From Dehalococcoidia bacterium (GTDB lineage: Bacteria; Chloroflexota; Dehalococcoidia; DSTF01; JACRBR01), in contig JAJTXQ010000014.1 of the NCBI GenBank assembly GCA_021462855.1, positions 338,182-402,181 of the forward strand: a DNA stretch of 64,000 nt. Reading direction: 5' to 3'. Positions within the stretch are counted from its first letter, which is position 1, and the number at the start of each line of letters is the position of its first letter. A program made the position numbers and the translations under genes. Shown here in pieces: positions 57,527 to 64,000 of this stretch. The notes under the pieces are model-generated. The model did no database searches. It was not told the origin of the DNA and saw only the letters and a program-made list of their open reading frames with translations.

Positions 57527-57830
57527 TCGAGATGAGGTACACGCCGTCGCCCTGCTCGACGACGATGCGCTCGCCGCGCTCGAACCGCAGCAGGTGGCGC
57601 AGGTGCCCGAGCTCGAGGTGAAGGTGCTGGTGCGCCGGCGGCACGCAGTCGCAGTCCTCGGCCACGATGCGCGTGGCGAAACGCTGCCCGGCCGCCTCCA
57701 CACCGAACTCCCGCATCGGCGGCGGGAACGCGCGCCATCGCGCCTTCTCGATGAGCAGCGTACCGGTGGCGACATCCTCGGCGGACAGCTTCCTTATGTA
57801 AGGCGATCTGAGCGTCTTCCCGGCCGGCAT
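57519..57830 (-). CDS. Hypothetical protein
   Basis: MPAGKTLRSPYIRKLSAEDVATGTLLIEKARWRAFPPPMREFGVEAAGQRFATRIVAEDCDCVPPAHQHLHLELGHLRHLLRFERGERIVVEQGDGVYLISNG. Confidence 0.6.
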   Translation of the reverse strand: MPAGKTLRSPYIRKLSAEDVATGTLLIEKARWRAFPPPMREFGVEAAGQRFATRIVAEDCDCVPPAHQHLHLELGHLRHLLRFERGERIVVEQGDGVYLISNG

Positions 57831-57900
57831 GCGCCAAGTATACGGCTGCGGCGCCATGCGGCGGCCGCACGCGGCGCCGCCAGCAGCAATCGCGCCTGGC

Positions 57901-58443
57901 CTACGGCTTCGCGACCGTCCACACGCCGCCGAGTCCCTCCCCGTTCGTGTCCCCCGGCGCCTCGTCGTTCGCGAAGTAGTACAGCGGCAGGCCCTTGTAC
58001 GTCACCTGCGTCCCGCCATCACCCCGCGCGATCGTCGCGACATCGCCCGTGACGTCGGCGGACTTCGCCGGCGCCGCGCCGGTGATCAGCGGCGGCCAGG
58101 CGGTCGCGCATCCGCCGACGCAGGCGCTCTTGCCGCTGCCGGCAGTGTCGTTCGCGAACACGTAGAGCGTCATGCCGGCGGCGTCGGCCAGCACGGGCCC
58201 GAGCGTCGCCGTCTGCGCGACCTGCAGCGCAATCGCCGGCGCCGCCGTCGGGTTGGCGGCCGGCGTGCGCACGACCGTCGGGGCGCCGCTTGCCGGCGAG
58301 CCGGCGGCGCTGGTCGCGGCGGGCGTCCCGTCGCCGCCTCCATCGTCGTCGTCGGCGCAGGCCATGGCAAACGCCGATGCCGCCGCGAGTAGCGCCAGTG
58401 CGGTGATGGTGAACCGCGAACGTCGGCTGAAGTGGTGGAACAT
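57901..58443 (-). CDS. COG4315-type repeat lipoprotein
   Basis: Lipobox (SAFAMAC), GPVLADAAGMTLYVFANDTAGSGKSACVGGCATAWPPL...YKGLPLYYFANDEAPGDTNGEGLGGVWTVAKP. Confidence 0.9.
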   Translation of the reverse strand: MFHHFSRRSRFTITALALLAAASAFAMACADDDDGGGDGTPAATSAAGSPASGAPTVVRTPAANPTAAPAIALQVAQTATLGPVLADAAGMTLYVFANDTAGSGKSACVGGCATAWPPLITGAAPAKSADVTGDVATIARGDGGTQVTYKGLPLYYFANDEAPGDTNGEGLGGVWTVAKP

Positions 58444-58525
58444 CGTCTCCTCCCGTGGTTTGCGCGGGCGCGCGGTGCAGTCCGTTACGGAGGATATACG
58501 GGGGCGTGCGGGCGCCGGATGGGCC

Positions 58526-59992
58526 TCAGGCGGTCAGCGCCGGAGCGCGCATGTGCCAGTCCGCCGTCTGCTCGAAGGCGCGGGCCGCGCGCAGCACCGT
58601 CGCCTCATCGAACGGCTTGCCGATGATCTGCAGGCCCACCGGAAGCCCGTCGACGAACCCCGCCGGCACGGATATCCCGGGCAGCCCGGCGATGTTCACC
58701 GGCAGCGTGAACACGTCGTTCAGGTACATCGCGTACGGGTCGTCCGCCTTCTCGCCGATCTTGAACGCCGGCGTCGGCGTCACCGGCGAGACGATGACGT
58801 CGCATCGCTCGAACGCCGCGTCGAACTCGCGGCGGATCACCGTACGCACCTTCTGCGCCTTCAGGTAGTACGCGTCGTAATAGCCGGAGGACAGCGCGTA
58901 CGTGCCGATCATGATGCGGCGCTTCACCTCTGCGCCGAAGCCGCGGCCGCGCGTCTCCTCCATGTTCTCCCACATCGACTCGCCGCGCTGCCACGAGAAG
59001 CCGTACTTCACGCCGTCGTATCGCGCCAGGTTCGCCGACGCCTCGCTCGGCGCGATGATGTAGTACACGGCGAGCGCCGCCTCCGTGCTCGGCAGCGTCA
59101 GGTCGAGGTCGACGGTGGCGCCCTGCGCCTCGAACGCGCGCAGCGCATCTTCGATGCAGCGGCGGACGCCGGCGTCGAGCGTCGGCGGCATGTACTCGCG
59201 CGGCACGCCAACGCGCAGCCCGCGCGCGCCGGCGTCGATCCCCGCAGCGAAGTCAGGCGTATCAACCGGCGCAGACGTCGCATCGCCCGGGTCGTGTCCG
59301 CTAATGGCGTTGAGCACCGTCGCGCAGTCACGCACGTCGCGGGTGAACGGGCCGATCTGGTCGAGCGAGCTGGCGAACGCCACGAGCCCGTACCGGCTGA
59401 CGCGCCCGTACGTCGGCTTCATCCCGACGACGCCGCAGAGCGCCGCGGGCTGCCGGATGCTGCCGCCGGTGTCCGAGCCGAGCGCATACGTGGCCTCGCG
59501 CGCCGCGACGGCTGCCGCCGACCCGCCCGACGAGCCGCCCGGCACGCGCTCCAGGTCCCACGGGTTCCGCGTGGTGAAGAACGCCGAGTTCTCGGTCGAC
59601 GACCCCATCGCGAACTCATCCATGTTCGTCTTGCCGACGCTGACGGCGCCCGCTTCAGCGAGCCGCCGGACAACCGTCGCATCGTACGGCGGGACGAAGT
59701 GCTCGAGCATGCGCGAGCTGCACGTCGTCGGCACACCGGCCGTCGAGAGCACGTCCTTCAGCGCGACCGGCACGCCGAGCAACGGCCCGCGCTCGCCCGC
59801 GGCAAGCCGCTTGTCGGCGGCGTCGGCCTGCGCCAGCGCGCGCTCGCCGGTCACCGTCACGAACGCCTTCACGCGGTCATCGACCGCGGCGATGCGGTCG
59901 AGCGCCGCCTGCGTCAACTCGCGCGACGAAACCTCGCGCTTCGCCAGCAGGCCCGCGGCGGCGTGGACCGTCAGGTCGGTCAGGTCGGGCAT
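58526..59992 (-). CDS. gatA: Aspartyl/glutamyl-tRNA amidotransferase subunit A
   Basis: [85 protein letters not shown]. Confidence 0.96.
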   Translation of the reverse strand: MPDLTDLTVHAAAGLLAKREVSSRELTQAALDRIAAVDDRVKAFVTVTGERALAQADAADKRLAAGERGPLLGVPVALKDVLSTAGVPTTCSSRMLEHFVPPYDATVVRRLAEAGAVSVGKTNMDEFAMGSSTENSAFFTTRNPWDLERVPGGSSGGSAAAVAAREATYALGSDTGGSIRQPAALCGVVGMKPTYGRVSRYGLVAFASSLDQIGPFTRDVRDCATVLNAISGHDPGDATSAPVDTPDFAAGIDAGARGLRVGVPREYMPPTLDAGVRRCIEDALRAFEAQGATVDLDLTLPSTEAALAVYYIIAPSEASANLARYDGVKYGFSWQRGESMWENMEETRGRGFGAEVKRRIMIGTYALSSGYYDAYYLKAQKVRTVIRREFDAAFERCDVIVSPVTPTPAFKIGEKADDPYAMYLNDVFTLPVNIAGLPGISVPAGFVDGLPVGLQIIGKPFDEATVLRAARAFEQTADWHMRAPALTA

Positions 59993-59994
59993 CG

Positions 59995-60282
59995 CTACTC
60001 GAGCACCGCGCGGACGCGGAGATAGCCGTCCTCGGCAAGCGGCGCCAGGGCGAGCACCTCGTCCTGAGGCAGCGATGGCCGCGAGACGTCGTCGACCATG
60101 ACGTTGCGAAGCGGCAGCGTGTGCGCCGTCGGCTCGACGCCTTCGGTGTCGACGGCGTTCAGCGTGTCGAAGTGGCCGATGATCTCGGAAAGCTGCGCGC
60201 CGAACGTCTCGATCTCCTCGTCGGAGAGCGCGATCCGCGCCAGCCGGGCGATGTGGAGCACCGCATCCCGTTCCAGCTTCAT
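59995..60282 (-). CDS. gatC: Aspartyl/glutamyl-tRNA amidotransferase subunit C
   Basis: [47 protein letters not shown]. Confidence 0.94.
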   Translation of the reverse strand: MKLERDAVLHIARLARIALSDEEIETFGAQLSEIIGHFDTLNAVDTEGVEPTAHTLPLRNVMVDDVSRPSLPQDEVLALAPLAEDGYLRVRAVLE

Positions 60283-60383
60283 GCGCGCAGGGTATCGGCG
60301 CCCGTTCGGAATGGGAAGATCGCACCACGCGGGCGCCCGGGCGTTCCTGCTACCATGTGCGCGGCGGGGGGCAGGAAGGAACC

Positions 60384-61139
60384 ATGGTCAAGGCGCCCGA
60401 TCGGGCCGAAGTTGCCCTCGGGAATCCAAGCTTCGTATGGCGGTTCGGGCAGGATCGCCGCCTGAATCTCATCCGGCACTACGCACCGCTCGAAGGCGCG
60501 CGCATCCTCGACATCGGCTGCGGGCTCGGCGTGTACGTGCGCAAGTTCCGCGAGTTCAGCGACCGCGTCAACGGCATCGATATCGACGCGAAACGCCTGC
60601 GCGAGGGCGCGCGCACGACCCCCGGGCTGATGCTGGCCGTCGGCGAGCACCTGCCGTTCCGCGACGCCAGCTTCGACGTGATCGTCCTGAACGAGGTGAT
60701 CGAGCACGTGACCAACGACCGCGAGACCATGCGCGAGGGCATGCGCATCCTGGCGCCTGGCGGCCGCATCGTCATCTACGCGCCGAACCGGCTCTACCCG
60801 TTCGAGACACACGGCATCTACCTCGGGAGGCGGTTCATCTTCGGGAACATCCCGTTTGTCAACTGGCTGCCGAATCCGCTGCGCAACCGGCTCGTGCCGC
60901 ACGCCCGCGCGTACACGAAGCGCGGCATCCGCCGCACGTTCGAGGGGCTGGGCGCCGGCGTGCTGGCCGAGACGTACGTATACCCGGGCTTCGACAACAT
61001 CATCGCCCGGCACAAGCGGTTGGGCGCGGTACTGCGCGCGGTGCTGTACCGCGCCGAGCGCACGCCGCTGCGGCTGTTCGGGTTGTCGCACTTCGTGGTC
61101 CTGCGCAAGCCCCCGGCGGCTGCGCAGACAGGGGGGTAG
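60384..61139 (+). CDS. Class I SAM-dependent methyltransferase
   Basis: ARILDIGCGLGVYVRKFREFSDRVNGIDID, SFDVIVLNEVIEHVTNDRETMREGMRILAPGGRIVIYAPN. Confidence 0.92.
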   Translation: MVKAPDRAEVALGNPSFVWRFGQDRRLNLIRHYAPLEGARILDIGCGLGVYVRKFREFSDRVNGIDIDAKRLREGARTTPGLMLAVGEHLPFRDASFDVIVLNEVIEHVTNDRETMREGMRILAPGGRIVIYAPNRLYPFETHGIYLGRRFIFGNIPFVNWLPNPLRNRLVPHARAYTKRGIRRTFEGLGAGVLAETYVYPGFDNIIARHKRLGAVLRAVLYRAERTPLRLFGLSHFVVLRKPPAAAQTGG

Positions 61140-61148
61140 GGAGGCAGC

Positions 61149-63932
61149 GTGGCGCGCGGTCATGCGGCGCGGCGGGTCCTGCGGGAGCGCCTGCGCAACA
61201 ACAGCGGAAGGCACAGCGGCAAAGGCCACGCATCGCGGTGGGTGCAGTTCGTGTTCGCGGTCGCCGGACTCGGCATCGTCGCCGTGGCGCTCGCCGGCGC
61301 GACGGGCTACGGCGTGTACCGCTCGTACGCCAACGATATGCTCCCGCCCGATGAAGCGATCGCGCAGCAACCTTCGGGCGGCGCCCAGATCTACGACCGC
61401 AACGGACGCCTGCTCTACGAGTTCGTCGACGACAAGTCCGGGCTCCGCTCGCCGGTCAAGCTCGAGGACATCTCGCCGTGGATGATCGCCGCGACGATCT
61501 CGACCGAAGACTTCAGCTACTGGGACAACCCGGGCGTGAACATCCGCGGACTCGTGCGCGCGGGGCTCGAGGGCATCGGCCTGCGCGAGGCGAACGCCGC
61601 GAGCAGCACGGGCGGCAGTTCGATCACGCAGCAGCTCGTGAAAAACGTCTACATCCCGGCCGAGGAGCGCTACGAGCGCTCGTACAAACGCAAGCTCAAG
61701 GAGACGATCTACGCGATCGAGCTCACCGACCGGTACTCCAAGAACCAGATCCTCGAGTGGTACCTGAACCAGATCTCCTACGGCGGCCTGTACAACGGCG
61801 TCGAGGCGGCCGCGCAGGGCTACTTCGGCAAGAGCGCGAAGGACCTGACGCTGCCCGAGGCCGCGCTGCTCGCCGGCATCCCGGCCAGTCCATCGCGCTA
61901 CGACCCGGTGAACAACCCGGAGGAGGCCGTCGAGCGGCGCAACGCGGTGCTGCGGTTGATGCGCACGCGGGCGCGCGTCGAAGTGGACAACGGCGCCGGG
62001 CAGGCGGAACCGGCTTCGCGCTTCCAGATCAGCGATGACGGGACGACCGTCGATGCGACCGACACGGCGTTCTACATCTCGACAGCATCCCCGCTGACGA
62101 TCGTGCCGCAGCGCTTCCCGGTGAAGGCGCCGCACTTCGTCTTCGGCCCGATCCAGGAGGAGCTCGAGCGCCGCTTCGGCAAGGAGGCGCTGTACAGCGG
62201 CGGCCTGCGCGTGACCACGACGCTCGACCTCGACCTGCAGGACAAGGCGCAGGCCGCGCTGGAGAAGTGGATCCGCGAATTCGAGGGAAGCTCCGGCGGC
62301 CACAACGGCGCGCTCGTCGCGATGGACCCGCGGACGTCCGAAGTGCTGGTGATGGTCGGCTCCCGCGACTACTTCCGCGATGACATCCAGGGCCGCAACA
62401 ACAACGCCACCGCGCTCAACTCTCCGGGCTCGACGCTCAAGCCGTTCACCTACGCCGCGGCGTTCGAGAACCTGGGCTGGGGCACCGACTCACTCATCCT
62501 CGACACGCCGATCAGCTTCCCGGACGGCGACAAGGTGTTCACGCCGCGCAACCCGAGCGGCAATTTCCAGGGGCCGATCAGCATCCGCAACTCGCTGGGC
62601 AACTCGCTGAACATCCCGGCGTTCAAGGCGGCATTGTACGTCGGCGTGCCGGGTGTCGTCGCCGAGTACAAGAAGTTCGGGATGACGACGCTCGACCGCG
62701 GCACGTACGGTCCGTCCGTGACGCTCGGCGGCGTCGACGTGAACCTGTTCGACGTGACGTACGCCTACACGGTGCTGGCAAACAACGGCGTCATGCGCGG
62801 CGTGCCGACGGCCCATGAGTACGGCGAGGGTAATCGGAAGCTTGACCCGGTCACCATCCTCCAGGTGACGCGCGAGTCCGACGGCAAGATCGTCTACCCG
62901 GAGACGGAAGACCATCGCGTGAAGGTGCAGGAGGAGCCCGTGATCTCCCCGCAGCACGCCTACATGATCACGAACATCCTCTCGGACCCCAGCGCATTCT
63001 GCATCACCTACGGCTGCGGCTCGCTGAGCATCGGCCGGACGTGGGCGGTGAAGACGGGGACGAGCGAGCCGTTCGAGACCTCCCGCGCGATCGGCGAAAC
63101 GTGGACGTACGGCTACACGCCGGACCTCGTCGCCGGCGTATGGGCGGGCAACTCCGACAACTCGCCGATGTACAACATCACGTCGACGTCCATCTCCTAT
63201 CGCTCACTCCGCGACTTCATGATCGAGGCGCTGAAGGAGACGCCGGCGACGCAGTTCGAACGTCCCGCCGGCCTCAAGGAGATGGAGCTGTGCCAGCCAT
63301 CGAACCTGAAGGCGACGCCGGAGTGCGGACGCAAGGTGAAGTCGCTGATCGCCGAGTCGACGGCGCCCAAGAAGGACGACGACTGGGGGAGGCGCGTGAA
63401 GGTCGACATCCGCGATGGCTTGCTGGCGACGGAGCTCACGCCGCCGCAGTTCGTGCAGGAACGCTTCGCGCTCGTGATCCCCGAGGATGTGCAGGGATTC
63501 GCGCGCACGCAGGCGGAGGAGTGGGCGCGCATCCTGAGCCTCGGCGTCGCTCCTACCGAGCGCAGCACGGGCGATGCGCCGGTACGACTCGATTCCCCGC
63601 GACAGGGGCAGCGGATCAAGAACGTCGTGACCATCGAAGGTATGGCCGACTCGCCTGACTTCATCGCGTATCGGGTGGAGTTTGGCGCCGGCAACCCACC
63701 GGTGGCATGGGAGTTGATCCTGCGGTCCGAGACAAAACAGCCCGACGGCGGCCTCGGCCTGTGGAACACCGATGGCCTGCCCGATGGCCTGTACACGCTG
63801 CGGCTGGTGGTCGAGGATGCCGTGCGCGGCGAGTTGTCGACGTTCGTCGTCGTATCCATCGGGGAAAACATCCGCCGCAGCCCCTCGCCGACGCCGACGC
63901 CCGATTCGATCTTCCGCAACGACGACGACTGA
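61149..63932 (+). CDS. Class A penicillin-binding protein (transglycosylase/transpeptidase)
   Basis: ISTEDFSYWDNPGVN, GGSSITQQLVKNVYIP, LNQISYGGLYNGVEAAAQGYFGKSAKDLTLPEAALLAGIP, SPGSTLKPFTYAAAFE, KTGTS. Confidence 0.95.
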   Translation: MARGHAARRVLRERLRNNSGRHSGKGHASRWVQFVFAVAGLGIVAVALAGATGYGVYRSYANDMLPPDEAIAQQPSGGAQIYDRNGRLLYEFVDDKSGLRSPVKLEDISPWMIAATISTEDFSYWDNPGVNIRGLVRAGLEGIGLREANAASSTGGSSITQQLVKNVYIPAEERYERSYKRKLKETIYAIELTDRYSKNQILEWYLNQISYGGLYNGVEAAAQGYFGKSAKDLTLPEAALLAGIPASPSRYDPVNNPEEAVERRNAVLRLMRTRARVEVDNGAGQAEPASRFQISDDGTTVDATDTAFYISTASPLTIVPQRFPVKAPHFVFGPIQEELERRFGKEALYSGGLRVTTTLDLDLQDKAQAALEKWIREFEGSSGGHNGALVAMDPRTSEVLVMVGSRDYFRDDIQGRNNNATALNSPGSTLKPFTYAAAFENLGWGTDSLILDTPISFPDGDKVFTPRNPSGNFQGPISIRNSLGNSLNIPAFKAALYVGVPGVVAEYKKFGMTTLDRGTYGPSVTLGGVDVNLFDVTYAYTVLANNGVMRGVPTAHEYGEGNRKLDPVTILQVTRESDGKIVYPETEDHRVKVQEEPVISPQHAYMITNILSDPSAFCITYGCGSLSIGRTWAVKTGTSEPFETSRAIGETWTYGYTPDLVAGVWAGNSDNSPMYNITSTSISYRSLRDFMIEALKETPATQFERPAGLKEMELCQPSNLKATPECGRKVKSLIAESTAPKKDDDWGRRVKVDIRDGLLATELTPPQFVQERFALVIPEDVQGFARTQAEEWARILSLGVAPTERSTGDAPVRLDSPRQGQRIKNVVTIEGMADSPDFIAYRVEFGAGNPPVAWELILRSETKQPDGGLGLWNTDGLPDGLYTLRLVVEDAVRGELSTFVVVSIGENIRRSPSPTPTPDSIFRNDDD

Positions 63933-64000
63933 CGCGTCGCAGGTTGGCAGACCGCGAGAAGCGCCCTGCCGCCCTTCCCGCTTGCCCGGATTGGCGGGCG

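Noticed and set aside
1-64000. Search for mobile elements, prophage genes, toxin-antitoxin pairs, defence systems, tRNAs and rRNAs
   Set aside because: No transposase, integrase, phage structural, restriction, Cas, tRNA or rRNA signature was recognised on either strand

Overview
GC-rich bacterial chromosome segment (gene content and order suggest Chloroflexota, an inference). It is almost entirely ordinary core genome. Main blocks: (1) a long, mostly end-overlapping division/cell-wall (dcw) cluster mraZ-rsmH-ftsL-pbp-murF-mraY-murD-ftsW-murG-murC-murB-ddl-ftsQ-ftsA-ftsZ, with no murE; (2) nrdR and a class II (B12-dependent) ribonucleotide reductase nrdJ; (3) an AAKK-rich histone H1-like protein; (4) a ModE-like regulator with a tungstate-type ABC transporter (tupABC), and separately moaD/moaE and a partial mogA/moaB; (5) trmD fused to a VOC/glyoxalase domain; (6) a TPP-riboswitch thiamine operon thiD-orf-thiG-thiE-thiS-thiO; (7) miaB, Nudix and DinB proteins; (8) a T-box leader and ileS; (9) GT-C/GT39-like membrane proteins, a thiolase/DUF35 pair, a SprT-like protein, gatCA and a class A PBP. 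No CRISPR array, transposon, prophage, rRNA or tRNA was recognised. The observations most worth checking are: an in-frame UGA in a GrdB-like gene that looks like selenocysteine (U-x-x-C context, split into two ORFs by the ORF track); a 10-bp-periodic array of MraZ-type TGG repeats over the mraZ promoter; two NrdR-box-like sites in the nrdR promoter; a ModE-type inverted repeat before tupA; a ~200-nt multi-hairpin intergenic element between ftsZ and nrdR; and the TrmD-VOC fusion.
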